Positions 35,370-43,434 are shown, counted from the stretch's first letter. The stretch is 64,000 bases of DNA from Nonomuraea aurantiaca (GCF_020215705.1 NZ_JAIWNB010000001.1:62001-126000); one strand, 5' to 3'. Notes: a model not told the origin generated them from the letters alone. Made by a program: numbers and translations.

Positions 35370-36035
35370 TTGGACGTCTACGAGGCGGTCACGAGTCGGC
35401 GGGCGGTGCGGGGGTTCAGCGATCGGCCCGTTCCTCGGGAGGCGCTGGAGCGGGTGTTGTCGGCTGCGGCTTGGGCACCCTCCGGGTCGAACCTTCAGCC
35501 CTGGCGGGCCTATGTGGTGACGGGCGAGCCGCTGGCTGAGCTGAAGAAGCGTGCCGGTGAGCGGGTGGCGGCCGGTGATCCTTGGGATGAGCGCGAGTAT
35601 GAGATGTATCCGCCGGCGCTGAAGTCTCCCTACTATGAGCGCCGCTCGGCCTTCGGGGAGGAGCGGTACGGCGCGCTCGGTATCGCACGGGAGGATTGGG
35701 AGGCGCGGCAGCGGGCCGCAGCCGATAACTGGCAGTGTTTCGGAGCGCCTGCTGCCCTGTTCTGCTACATCGACCGTGACATGGGCCGGCCTCAGTGGGC
35801 TGATCTCGGCATGTTCTTGCAGACTGTCATGCTGCTGCTGCGCGCCGAGGGCCTGAACAGTTGCCCGCAGATGGCGTGGTCGGTGTTTCGCAAGACGGTC
35901 GCCGAGGTGGTGTCTCCCCCGGAGGGGCTCGTCCTGTTCTGTGGCATGTCGATCGGGTTCGAGGACGTCACGGTGGATTACATCCGTACGGGCCGGGCGC
36001 CGCTCGACGAGACGGTCACGTTCGTCGACGGCTAG
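35370..36035 (+). CDS. Nitroreductase family protein, copy 1
   Basis: A 221-residue FMN-dependent oxidoreductase: TSRRAVRGFSDRPV and APSGSNLQPWRAYVV (FMN phosphate contacts) at the N-terminus, and EVVSPPEGLVLFCGMSIGFE with the C-terminal FMN loop. These dimers reduce nitro groups, quinones or flavins with NAD(P)H. The start is TTG at 35370, with GGGAGG upstream. It is nearly identical to the copy at 36925, differing at 9 of about 221 residues. Confidence 0.9.
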   Translation: MDVYEAVTSRRAVRGFSDRPVPREALERVLSAAAWAPSGSNLQPWRAYVVTGEPLAELKKRAGERVAAGDPWDEREYEMYPPALKSPYYERRSAFGEERYGALGIAREDWEARQRAAADNWQCFGAPAALFCYIDRDMGRPQWADLGMFLQTVMLLLRAEGLNSCPQMAWSVFRKTVAEVVSPPEGLVLFCGMSIGFEDVTVDYIRTGRAPLDETVTFVDG

Positions 36036-36052
36036 TCCACCGAAGAAGGACG

Positions 36053-36234
36053 CGCTACGTCGCGGCCAAGGCAGTGCTGTTCGCGCGCCGGGCAGCCCCT
36101 GCGGCGTGGCCGCCAGACCCGAAGACCTCCTCGGCCCGGTCTTCTTCATCGCCTCTTCTGGGGCCGACTCCATCACTGGCCAGACCGTCGATACCGACGG
36201 CGGCACGTTCATACATCGAGAGGAAACGCCATGA
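36053..36234 (+). pseudogene. Remnant of a short-chain dehydrogenase gene
   Basis: Two SDR pieces in different frames survive. RYVAAKAVL at 36053-36079 is the active-site YxxxK helix; then VAARPEDLLGPVFFIASSGA and DSITGQTVDTDGGTFIH form the canonical SDR C-terminus ending at 36234. The ~60 residues normally between them are missing. The stop overlaps the ATG of the FMN reductase (36231), so the original gene was probably translationally coupled to it. Confidence 0.7.
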
Positions 36235-36797
36235 CCTACACCGTGGGCTACATCGTCGGGAGCCTGTCCCTGAAGTCGATCAACAGGAAGCTCGCTCTGG
36301 CCTTGAGCCGTCTCGCGCCGCCGGAACTCCGCCTCACGGAGATCCCCATCGGCGAGTTGCCCCTGTACAGCCACGATTACGACCCGAGCTACCCCGCCGT
36401 GGCCCTGGACTTCAAGGACGCGATCAAAGCCTCCGACGCCCTGCTGTTCGTCACTCCCGAGTACAACCGGTCCATCCCGGGCGCGCTGAAGAACGCCATC
36501 GACTGGGCGACCCGGCCCTATGGATCCAACGTGTTGAACGGCAAGCCGTCCGCGATCATCGGAGCCTCGCCCGGCCCGATCTCCACCGCGGTCGCACAGC
36601 AGCACCTCAAGACCATCCTGTCCTTCACCAACTCCCCGGTGCTGGGGCAGCCCGAGGCCTACATCCAGTTCAGCAAGGGATTGATCGACGACAAGGGCGA
36701 CATCCAGGTGCCGTCCACCGCCGAATTCCTGACCGGATACATGCGGGCCTTCGCGGCGCACATCCGACGCCACCACCACGACATCCCGGACCTGTAG
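36231..36797 (+). CDS. NADPH-dependent FMN reductase
   Basis: A 188-residue flavodoxin-like protein: VGYIVGSLSLKSINRKLALA (phosphate loop), FVTPEYNRSIPGALKNAIDW (the hallmark PEYNxSxPGxLKNAIDW) and IIGASPGPISTAVAQQHLKT. It supplies reduced flavin or reduces quinones or azo compounds. It is placed between the two nitroreductase copies and directly after an SDR relic. Its intact sequence suggests it is still functional. Confidence 0.92.
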   Translation: MTYTVGYIVGSLSLKSINRKLALALSRLAPPELRLTEIPIGELPLYSHDYDPSYPAVALDFKDAIKASDALLFVTPEYNRSIPGALKNAIDWATRPYGSNVLNGKPSAIIGASPGPISTAVAQQHLKTILSFTNSPVLGQPEAYIQFSKGLIDDKGDIQVPSTAEFLTGYMRAFAAHIRRHHHDIPDL

Positions 36798-36885
36798 CCC
36801 GTCCACCAGGCCGCGGTCGGCGGAGCGAGGTTCATCCGGCGCTTGCCGTCGAGCAGCCCGGCCCGCCGAAGTTTTGACAGCACCT

Positions 36886-36914
36886 CGTCACATTCTCCGG
36901 TCCTCAACTGTCAA
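36886..36914 (+). promoter_or_regulatory. Degenerate ECF41-like promoter before nitroreductase 2
   Basis: CGTCACA (36886-36892), 17 bp, GTCAA (36910-36914). The spacing is the same as the five promoters in 37.6-45.5 kb but both boxes carry changes. It would start transcription about 3-5 bp before the ATG at 36925, or give a short leader to the TTG at 36955. Listed as a weak candidate. Confidence 0.35.
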
Positions 36915-36924
36915 TTGAGTAGGC

Positions 36925-37620
36925 ATGTCGAGCGGCGAGAGAGGCGGCGGACCCTTGGACGTCTATGAGGCGGTCACGAGTCGGCGGGCGGTGCGGGGGT
37001 TCATCGATCGGCCTGTTGCTCGGGAGGTGCTGGAGCGGGTGTTGTCGGCTGCGGCTTGGGCGCCGTCCGGGTCGAATCTGCAGCCGTGGCGGGCCTATGT
37101 GGTGACGGGTGGGCCGCTGGCTGAGTTGAAGAAGCGCGCGGGTGAGCGGGTGGCGGCCGGTGATTCCTGGGATGAGCGCGAGTATGAGATGTATCCGCCG
37201 GCGCTGAAGTCTCCCTACTATGAGCGCCGCTCGGCCTTCGGGGAGGAACGGTACGGCGCGCTCGGTATTCCGCGGGGCGATTGGGAGGCGCGGCAGCGGG
37301 CCGCAGCCGATAACTGGCAGGCATTCGGAGCGCCTGCTGCCCTGTTCTGCTACATCGACCGTGACATGGGCCGGCCTCAGTGGGCTGATCTCGGCATGTT
37401 TCTGCAGACTGTCATGCTGCTGCTGCGCGCCGAGGGCCTGAACAGCTGCCCGCAGATGGCGTGGTCGGTGTTTCGCAAGACCGTCGCCGAGGTGGTGTCT
37501 CCCCCGGAGGGGCTCATTCTCTTCTGTGGCATGTCGATCGGGTTCGAGGACGTCACGGTGGATTACATCCGTACGGGCCGGGCGCCGCTCGACGAGACGG
37601 TCACGTTCGTCGACGGCTAG
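36925..37620 (+). CDS. Nitroreductase family protein, copy 2
   Basis: 231 residues from the ATG at 36925, or 221 from a TTG at 36955 that matches the start of copy 1. The same FMN-binding motifs as copy 1 are intact. The differences from copy 1 are conservative or surface-type (for example Ser17 to Ile, Pro71 to Ser, Cys123 to Ala). The homologous block begins at the TTG and ends at the stop codon, and the flanks are unrelated. This paralogue probably has the same chemistry under different control. Confidence 0.9.
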   Translation: MSSGERGGGPLDVYEAVTSRRAVRGFIDRPVAREVLERVLSAAAWAPSGSNLQPWRAYVVTGGPLAELKKRAGERVAAGDSWDEREYEMYPPALKSPYYERRSAFGEERYGALGIPRGDWEARQRAAADNWQAFGAPAALFCYIDRDMGRPQWADLGMFLQTVMLLLRAEGLNSCPQMAWSVFRKTVAEVVSPPEGLILFCGMSIGFEDVTVDYIRTGRAPLDETVTFVDG

Positions 37621-37627
37621 TACCTGT

Positions 37628-37656
37628 TGTCACAGATCGCACTGCTGCCCTGTCTT
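37628..37656 (+). promoter_or_regulatory. ECF41-type promoter of the LtrA gene
   Basis: TGTCACA (37628-37634), 17-bp spacer, GTCTT (37652-37656). It matches four other sites in the next 8 kb. TGTCACA is the known -35 box of ECF41 sigma factors (established for the family). The start codon is about 80 nt downstream. Confidence 0.75.
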
Positions 37657-37737
37657 TTCCGACGTACCGGACGCTGCGCAGCTACAGGAGCGAAGACCTT
37701 GCCACCACTCGGCACCATCATCCGAGTCCGAGTCCGG

Positions 37738-38952
37738 ATGAGCGCTCGTCCCATCGACGAGCCGCACCGCACTTCGAGCCCGCTCGAGCTGCTGTTCGAC
37801 CTCACCTTCGTGGTCGCGGTCGCCAGCGTCACCGCCCAGCTCGCGCACAGCATCGCCGGCGGTCACGGTCTCGCCGGGCTGGTCCCGTTCCTCCAGGTGT
37901 TCTTCGCCATCTGGTGGGCGTGGATGAACTTCACGTGGTTCGCCTCGTCCTATGACACCGACGATGTCGCCTACCGGCTGCTGACCATGGTGCAGATGGC
38001 CGGCGTGCTGACCCTCGCCGCCGGCGTGCCCGCCGCCACCGGTCACGCCGACTACAGGATCGTCACCCTGGGCTACGTCATCATGAGGATCGGGCTCGTC
38101 GCCCAATGGCTGCGGGCCGGTCTCGAAGACCGGGCGCGCCGCCGCACCGCGCTGCGCTACGCCGCCTGCATCAGCCTCGTGACACTGGGCTGGGTGCTGC
38201 GCTTCCTGATCGCGGAGACGGGAGCCTTTCCCTGGTTCTCCGGTCTGCCGTCCTTCATCATCCTGGATGTCCTGGAACTCGCGGTCCCGCTGTGGGCGGA
38301 ACGGACCAGGGCCACCAACTGGCACCCGCACCACATCGCCGAGCGCTACGGCCTGTTCACGATCATCCTGCTCGGTGAGAGCGTCCTGGCCGCGAGCCGG
38401 GGCGTCGAAGGGGCGCTCGAAACGGGCGAGATCAGGGCGCCCTTGGTCGTCATCGCCGGGTGCGGCCTCGTCCTGCTGTTCGCTCTCTGGTGGCTCTACT
38501 TCCTCGTGGAAGCCGGGGAGGGGCTCAGCGACCGCCGTCATCGGTCGTACCTGTGGGGGTACGGCCATTACGGCATCTTCGCGGCCCTGGCGGCCCTCGG
38601 CGCCGGGCTCGAAGTGGCGGTGGAGCAGAGCGGGCACGGCGTCGCGGCATCACCGTCGGCACTCGGCTACGCGGTCGCCATCCCCGCCGGTCTGTATCTC
38701 GTCGCGCTGTGGGCGGTCCACGCGCTTGTCACCACCGAGCCCGTCATCCATCCCGCGGCGGTCCTGGGTTGCGTCACCCTCATCTTGTCGCTGCCACTCG
38801 CGACACCGCGGATCGGCGTGGCCGCTGTGGTCGCGGCGATCGCGGCCGGCTGCGTGCTATTGGTCGCCGTCACGATCATGACCGCGGCTGTCGGGGCCCG
38901 CGCCGGAGCTCGCCGCCAGGCCCCGCAGCCTGTCAGCTCTGGCGAGTCGTGA
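37738..38952 (+). CDS. Low-temperature-requirement A (LtrA) family membrane protein
   Basis: A 404-residue polytopic protein with about 11-12 hydrophobic segments. LtrA hallmarks are SSPLELLFDLTFVVAVASVT at the N-terminus, WWAWMNFTWFASSYDTDD, and HIAERYGLFTIILLGESVLA. The biochemical role is unknown. The ATG at 37738 is the only start consistent with the family N-terminus. It carries an ECF41-type promoter. The 3' end overlaps the convergent sigma gene by 96 bp, unusually long. Confidence 0.88.
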   Translation: MSARPIDEPHRTSSPLELLFDLTFVVAVASVTAQLAHSIAGGHGLAGLVPFLQVFFAIWWAWMNFTWFASSYDTDDVAYRLLTMVQMAGVLTLAAGVPAATGHADYRIVTLGYVIMRIGLVAQWLRAGLEDRARRRTALRYAACISLVTLGWVLRFLIAETGAFPWFSGLPSFIILDVLELAVPLWAERTRATNWHPHHIAERYGLFTIILLGESVLAASRGVEGALETGEIRAPLVVIAGCGLVLLFALWWLYFLVEAGEGLSDRRHRSYLWGYGHYGIFAALAALGAGLEVAVEQSGHGVAASPSALGYAVAIPAGLYLVALWAVHALVTTEPVIHPAAVLGCVTLILSLPLATPRIGVAAVVAAIAAGCVLLVAVTIMTAAVGARAGARRQAPQPVSSGES

Positions 38953-39723
38953 AGCGGACTCCCCGTTCGTCCTCGTCCAGGCCCCGTCGGCGCCGGCCCA
39001 GAACCGGCCGCCGAACGCCTTGACGTGCTTCGCCACTCGCGACGCGCCCTCCACGGGGATGCGGGATACCCGCCCGCCGCCGCAGGAGCCGGAGCCGGTC
39101 ACGTCTGCGGTGAAGAGCTCTTCCAGCGCGGTCAGGTCGCCGGAGCGGGCGGCGGTGACGAAGGCGGTCAGCAGCCTGCGTTGTTCGGCCCTGGCCACGG
39201 GGATGCGGCGTTCGACGAGCAGGTGTTTGCGGGCCCTGCTGACCAGCTGGCGTACGGCCGCCTCGCTGAGCCGGACGATGTCGGCGATCTGCCCGTAGGG
39301 GTAGTCGAACGCCTTCCGCAGCACGTACGCCGCCCGTTCCGTGGGCGAGAGCCGCTCCAGGAGCAGCAGCACCGCGAACTCCAGGGCCTCGCCGCGCTCG
39401 GCGCCTATGTACGGGTCCGCGCCGGTGTCGGCGGGTTCGGGCAGCCACGGGCCGATGCAGGTCTCGCGGCGCATGCGTACGGACTGGGCGGCGTTGATCG
39501 CCAGCCGCGTGGTCACCGTCGCCAGGAACCCGGCCGGGCTGTCCACCGTGGCGCGGTCGTACGCCTGCCAGCGCAGCCAGACGTCCTGCACCAGGTCCTC
39601 GGCTTCGGTGGCGCCCAGCATCCGGTACGCGATCCCGAACAGGCGCGGCCGCACACCGGCGAACACCGCCGCCGCCTGTTCGAGCTCTTCCGGACCGCCT
39701 GCTCCAGGATCAGCCACTGCCAT
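38857..39723 (-). CDS. sigJ: ECF41/SigJ-like sigma factor with a decayed SnoaL-like tail
   Basis: A 288-residue protein. Sigma2 is residues ~18-90 (RLFGIAYRMLGATEAEDLVQ, DVWLRWQAYD), then sigma4 at ~125-180 (LSPTERAAYVLRKAFDYPYG, IADIVRLSEAAVRQLVSRAR). A C-terminal SnoaL-like extension typical of ECF41 follows, but it is damaged: the family's DGGGR/K motif reads SCGGGR, and the terminal part with NPDKL is replaced by low-complexity Arg/Ala/Gly residues running into the convergent LtrA gene. No anti-sigma gene is near, as usual for ECF41. It is the likely reader of the TGTCACA promoters around it. Confidence 0.88.
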   Translation of the reverse strand: MAVADPGAGGPEELEQAAAVFAGVRPRLFGIAYRMLGATEAEDLVQDVWLRWQAYDRATVDSPAGFLATVTTRLAINAAQSVRMRRETCIGPWLPEPADTGADPYIGAERGEALEFAVLLLLERLSPTERAAYVLRKAFDYPYGQIADIVRLSEAAVRQLVSRARKHLLVERRIPVARAEQRRLLTAFVTAARSGDLTALEELFTADVTGSGSCGGGRVSRIPVEGASRVAKHVKAFGGRFWAGADGAWTRTNGESASRLARADRLRGLAASSGAGPDSRGHDRDGDQ

Positions 39724-39890
39724 CGCCCCCGCTCCGGCATCCCTTTTGTCGACTTGTGCGAGCTTTGGGATATTTCTGGCATATTACCTGTCGCCTATCT
39801 CGTTGGGCAGTAGGGCCAGGCAAGTGGTGAGGTACGGCCCCGGCCGACGGCGGCCCCAAAGGTCCGCGGAAGGTCGCGCGCCGGGATGGA

Positions 39891-39919
39891 TGTCACAAAT
39901 CACGCCGCTACCCGGTCTT
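39891..39919 (+). promoter_or_regulatory. ECF41-type promoter of the SdhA-like flavoprotein
   Basis: TGTCACA (39891-39897), 17 bp, GTCTT (39915-39919), followed 41 bp later by the ATG at 39961. It lies in the intergenic region shared with the divergent sigma gene; no matching site faces the sigma gene itself. Confidence 0.75.
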
Positions 39920-39960
39920 GCTCCCGTAATGGCTTTCACCCATGCGGCCAAAGGAGCACC

Positions 39961-41691
39961 ATGCACGCGCCAGAGCACCGGATCGCCACGTCCGTCCTGG
40001 TCATCGGGACGGGAGGGGCCGGTCTGCGAGCCGCCATCGAACTCGCCGAGCGCGGGGTCGGCGTCCTCGCGGTGGGCAAGCGGCCGAAGGCGGACGCGCA
40101 CACCTCGCTCGCGGCGGGCGGCATCAACGCGGCGCTCGCCACGATGGACCCCGAGGACACCTGGCAGCAGCACGCGGCCGACACCCTCAAAGAGAGCTAT
40201 CTCCTGGCCAACCCGACGACGGTGAGAATCGTCACCGAGGGGGCCGCACGCGGCATCGAAGACCTCCAGCGCTACGGCATGCCGTTCGCCCGCGAGCAGG
40301 ACGGGCGAATCTCGCAGCGTTTCTTCGGCGCCCACACCTACCGGCGCACCGCCTACGCCGGCGACTACACCGGCCTGGAGATCCAGCGCACCCTGATCAA
40401 CCGCGCGGCGCAGCTCGATGTCCCCATGCTCGACACCGTGTACATCACCCGCCTTCTCGTCCGCGACAACGCGGTCTTCGGCGCGTACGGGTTCGACCTG
40501 GCGGATGGCAGCCGCTACGTCATCCATGCCGACGCGGTGATCCTGGCCGCCGGCGGCCACACCCGGATCTGGCGGCGCACCTCCTCCCGGAGAGACGAGA
40601 ACACCGGCGACTCCTTCCGGCTCGCCGTCCTGGCCGGCTGCCGCATCCGCGACCCCGAGCTGGTGCAGTTCCACCCGTCCGGCCTCATCGCCCCCGAGAA
40701 CGCGGCCGGCACCCTCGTCTCCGAAGCGGCACGGGGCGAGGGCGGAATCCTGCGCAACCAGCTCGGCGAGCGGTTCATGTCCAGGTACGACCCGGAGCGG
40801 ATGGAGTTGTCCACGCGCGACCGCGTCGCACTGGCCGCGTACACAGAGATCAAAGAAGGCCGCGGGACCCCGAACGGCGGCGTTTGGCTGGACGTGTCGC
40901 AGCTGCCACGCGAGACGATCATGACGCGCTTGCCGCGCGTCTACCAGACGCTCCTGGAGCTGCAGATGCTCGACATCACCAAGGAGCCGATCGAGATCGC
41001 GCCGACCGCGCACTACTCGATGGGCGGGGTCTGGGTGCGGCCCGAAGACCACGGTACGGGTGTCGACGGTCTGTACGCGATCGGGGAGGCGGCCAGTGGC
41101 CTGCACGGCGCCAACCGCCTCGGCGGCAACTCCCTCATCGAGCTCCTCGTCTTCGGCCGCATCGTCGGGCAGGCGGCGGCCGAGTACTCCGCGGGCCTCG
41201 ACGCCCAGCGCCGCTCGGCCGAGGCGCTCGACGCGGCACGGGCGGAGGTGGACGAACTCCTCGCCGCGGACGGCCCCGAGAACGTCCGTTCACTGCAGCG
41301 AGCCCTCCGCGACATCATGACGGAGCATGCCGGCGTGGTACGCGACGAGGGCGGCCTGCGGAAAGGCCTCGCCGAACTCGCCGCGGCAGAGGCGCGCATC
41401 GCCGACATCGGCGTACATCCGGACATCGCCGGCTTCCAGGACCTGGCCCACGCCTTCGACCTGAAGTCCGCCGCGCTCGCCGCCCGCGCGACGGTCGAGA
41501 CCGCGCTTGAGCGCCGCGAGACCCGCGGCTGCCACAACCGCTCCGACTACCCCGACCTCGACCCCTCGCTGCAGGTCAACCTGGTGTGGTCCGGTCCCGG
41601 ATCGGTGGAGCGGGAGGCCATTCCCCCGATTCCCGGCGAGATCGCGGCGCTCATGCGCGACGTCTCCACCGCCGGAAAACTCGTGGAGTAG
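39961..41691 (+). CDS. Stand-alone SdhA/FrdA-type flavoprotein (FAD-binding protein)
   Basis: A 576-residue protein of the succinate dehydrogenase/fumarate reductase flavoprotein family. FAD loop: VLVIGTGGAGLRAAIELAER; TSLAAGGINAAL is the region usually carrying the flavin-linked His. Also present are PELVQFHPSGL, the catalytic-site PTAHYSMGGVWV, and GEAASGLHGANRLGGNSLIE. AAGGAG precedes the ATG at 39961. No iron-sulfur or membrane subunit genes are adjacent, so it is not a complete Sdh/Frd complex here. An L-aspartate-oxidase-like or soluble fumarate-reductase-like activity is possible. Confidence 0.85.
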   Translation: MHAPEHRIATSVLVIGTGGAGLRAAIELAERGVGVLAVGKRPKADAHTSLAAGGINAALATMDPEDTWQQHAADTLKESYLLANPTTVRIVTEGAARGIEDLQRYGMPFAREQDGRISQRFFGAHTYRRTAYAGDYTGLEIQRTLINRAAQLDVPMLDTVYITRLLVRDNAVFGAYGFDLADGSRYVIHADAVILAAGGHTRIWRRTSSRRDENTGDSFRLAVLAGCRIRDPELVQFHPSGLIAPENAAGTLVSEAARGEGGILRNQLGERFMSRYDPERMELSTRDRVALAAYTEIKEGRGTPNGGVWLDVSQLPRETIMTRLPRVYQTLLELQMLDITKEPIEIAPTAHYSMGGVWVRPEDHGTGVDGLYAIGEAASGLHGANRLGGNSLIELLVFGRIVGQAAAEYSAGLDAQRRSAEALDAARAEVDELLAADGPENVRSLQRALRDIMTEHAGVVRDEGGLRKGLAELAAAEARIADIGVHPDIAGFQDLAHAFDLKSAALAARATVETALERRETRGCHNRSDYPDLDPSLQVNLVWSGPGSVEREAIPPIPGEIAALMRDVSTAGKLVE

Positions 41692-41744
41692 CAACCCGGA
41701 TCACCGGCGCACGGACGGCTTCGGAGAAGAAAATTCGCGGCAGC

Positions 41745-41773
41745 TGTCACAAGGCCGGAGGCTGCCCTGTCTT
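41745..41773 (+). promoter_or_regulatory. ECF41-type promoter of the NmrA-like gene
   Basis: TGTCACA (41745-41751), 17 bp, GTCTT (41769-41773), 54 bp before the ATG at 41828. Boxes and spacing are the same as the other four sites. Confidence 0.75.
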
Positions 41774-41827
41774 AGCTGGCGGACCGGTTGGCACAGGGGT
41801 GCCCCGGCGGACGGAAAGGGTTGTGCC

Positions 41828-42583
41828 ATGAAGGTCGTCGTGGTGGGCGGTACCGGCCTGATCGGGTCGAAGGTGGTGGCGAAGCTGGGTGAGCACGGCC
41901 ACGAGGCGGTGGCGGCGGCGCCGAGCACCGGCGTCAACACCCTCACCGGGGAAGGGCTGGCGGAGGTGCTGGCGGGCGCGCAGGTGGTGGTCGACGTGTC
42001 GAACTCGCCGTCGTTCGAGCCCGCCGCGGTGATGGAGTTCTTCGAGACCTCCACCAGCAACCTGCTCGCCGCGGAGGCGGCGGCCGGGGTCGGGCATCAC
42101 GTCGCGCTGTCGGTCGTGGGGACGGAGCGGATGCCGGAGAACGGCTACTTCGCGGCGAAGATCGCTCAGGAGCAGCTGATCGAGAAGTCGGGGATCCCGT
42201 TCTCGCTCGTACACGCGACGCAGTTCTTCCAGTTCGCCCGGAGCATCGCGGACGAGGCCACGGACGGCGACAAGGTACGGATCGCGCCCGTGCTGTTCCA
42301 GCCCATCGCGGGCGAAGAGGTCGCGCAGGCGGTCGGCCGGGTCGCGATGGGGCAGCCGCTGAACGGCCGGATCGAGGTCGCCGGCCCCGAGCAGTCCCGG
42401 ATGGATGAGTTCTTCCGCGACGCCCTGGCCGCCTGGGGCGACCCGCGCACGGTGGTCGCCGACCCGCAGGCGCGCTACTACGGCAGCGTGCCGGGCGAGC
42501 GGACGCTGGTGCCGGGGGAGGGCGCGATCCTCGGCAAGATCCGCTACCGCGACTGGCTCGAGCAGACCGCTGCCGCCCAGTAG
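41828..42583 (+). CDS. NmrA-like NAD(P)-binding protein (atypical SDR)
   Basis: A 251-residue protein. The Rossmann loop is VVVGGTGLIGSKVVAKLGEH. The catalytic Tyr/Lys pair lies in ENGYFAAKIAQEQLIEKSGI, and the substrate side is HATQFFQFARSIADEA. Such proteins are NADP-dependent reductases or redox sensors of the NmrA/TMR type, and genes of this kind are frequent ECF41 partners. The ATG at 41828 has GAAAGG upstream and an ECF41-type promoter. Confidence 0.88.
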   Translation: MKVVVVGGTGLIGSKVVAKLGEHGHEAVAAAPSTGVNTLTGEGLAEVLAGAQVVVDVSNSPSFEPAAVMEFFETSTSNLLAAEAAAGVGHHVALSVVGTERMPENGYFAAKIAQEQLIEKSGIPFSLVHATQFFQFARSIADEATDGDKVRIAPVLFQPIAGEEVAQAVGRVAMGQPLNGRIEVAGPEQSRMDEFFRDALAAWGDPRTVVADPQARYYGSVPGERTLVPGEGAILGKIRYRDWLEQTAAAQ

Positions 42584-42611
42584 CCCCACGTCTTCACCTC
42601 AGGTCGCATTG

Positions 42612-42670
42612 ACCGCCCCCCCAAGTACCGCCCCCCAAGTACCGCACCCCCAAGCACCGCACACCCAAGC
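42612..42670 (+). repeat. Four-copy ~15-bp tandem repeat upstream of the acidic small protein
   Basis: Units beginning ACCGC and ending CAAGT/C start at 42612, 42627, 42641 and 42656 (lengths 15, 14, 15, 15). C-rich on the plus strand. It occupies the leader of the next gene, 17 bp before its start, where it could affect promoter or ribosome access. Confidence 0.7.
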
Positions 42671-42686
42671 CACGTATGGAGGAACG

Positions 42687-42917
42687 ATGAACACTCCGAG
42701 CGGTGACGACAGCTTCCTGTACGAACTCCAGGTCGAGGTCGAGGAAGAAGTGGCCCTGGTCGAGACGAGCCGTCCGGAGGAGGCCGCCGAACTGCCGGTC
42801 ACCGAATGGCTCTTCGATCCGACGGACGCCGAGCGCGAGGAGATCGGCCTGCGGGGTCTGCTCGACGCGGTCGAGACGCTGGAGGACGACTCCCGGCGCG
42901 ACGATCACGGTGCGTGA
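42687..42917 (+). CDS. Small acidic protein of unknown function
   Basis: Not recognised. A 76-residue, strongly acidic protein (many Glu/Asp, for example LQVEVEEEVALVETSRPEEA and FDPTDAEREEIGLRG), with no membrane segment or Cys. The ATG at 42687 is 4 bp after GGAGG (42678-42682), a good ribosome site. It lies 24 bp upstream of a truncated sigma gene and probably shares its transcript. Its charge and position could suit a protein that binds a sigma fragment, but this is speculation. Confidence 0.6.
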   Translation: MNTPSGDDSFLYELQVEVEEEVALVETSRPEEAAELPVTEWLFDPTDAEREEIGLRGLLDAVETLEDDSRRDDHGA

Positions 42918-42941
42918 GCCGCTGACCCGGCGAAAGCGGGG

Positions 42942-43373
42942 GTGAACATGCGTGCGGAATCCCTGGAACAGGAGAGCGCGCTCGAACAGGCTGCTTCCGC
43001 CTTCTGCGAGCTGCGCCCGCGCCTGTTCGGCATCGCCTATCGGATGCTCGGCAGCGCGATGGAAGCCGAGGACATCCTTCAGGAAGTCTGGTTGCGCTGG
43101 CAGAACACCGACCGCTCGACCATCGAGAACCCCTCGGCCTTCCTGGCGTTGATCACCACCCGCCTGGCCATCAACGTCGCCCGGTCCGCCCGTTCGCGAC
43201 GCGAAGCCTATATAGGGCCCTGGCTCCCCGAACCCGTCGACACCAGCCTCGACCCCACACTGGGCGCCGAACGGGGCGAAGCGCTCGAACTCGCCTTCCT
43301 GCTGCTGCTCGAACGGCTCGCCGCGTTCGACGCCTTCGAACGGTCACGCGCCCGGGTACACCACCCCAACTGA
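42942..43373 (+). pseudogene. Truncated ECF sigma factor (sigma2 only)
   Basis: 143 codons. Residues ~20-95 are a clear sigma2 (RLFGIAYRMLGSAMEAEDIL, QEVWLRWQNTD), closely similar to the sigma factor at 38857-39723 up to ALELAFLLLLERL. There similarity stops and a short unrelated tail (AAFDAFERSRARVHHPN) ends the frame. The entire sigma4 and SnoaL regions are missing, by deletion or recombination. It could still be translated (start GTG 42942 or ATG 42948) and bind core RNA polymerase without recognising -35 boxes. Confidence 0.65.
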
Positions 43374-43434
43374 CAGACCATCCGCCGCCGTATCAGGGCG
43401 CCCAGTACGTTCGCCTCTCAGGATCTCCCCGAGA

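Noticed and set aside
34944-36806. A 620-codon minus-strand reading across nitroreductase 1 and the FMN reductase
   Set aside because: It crosses two well-supported genes and has no domain; long open antisense frames are common at this GC content.
36659-36907. Minus-strand 82-codon reading after the FMN reductase
   Set aside because: Mostly antisense to the FMN reductase and without a recognisable domain.
39942-41510. A 522-codon plus-strand reading in another frame across the flavoprotein gene
   Set aside because: Arg/Gly/Pro-rich shadow of a high-GC gene without domains; the SdhA-like frame has all motifs and the ribosome site.
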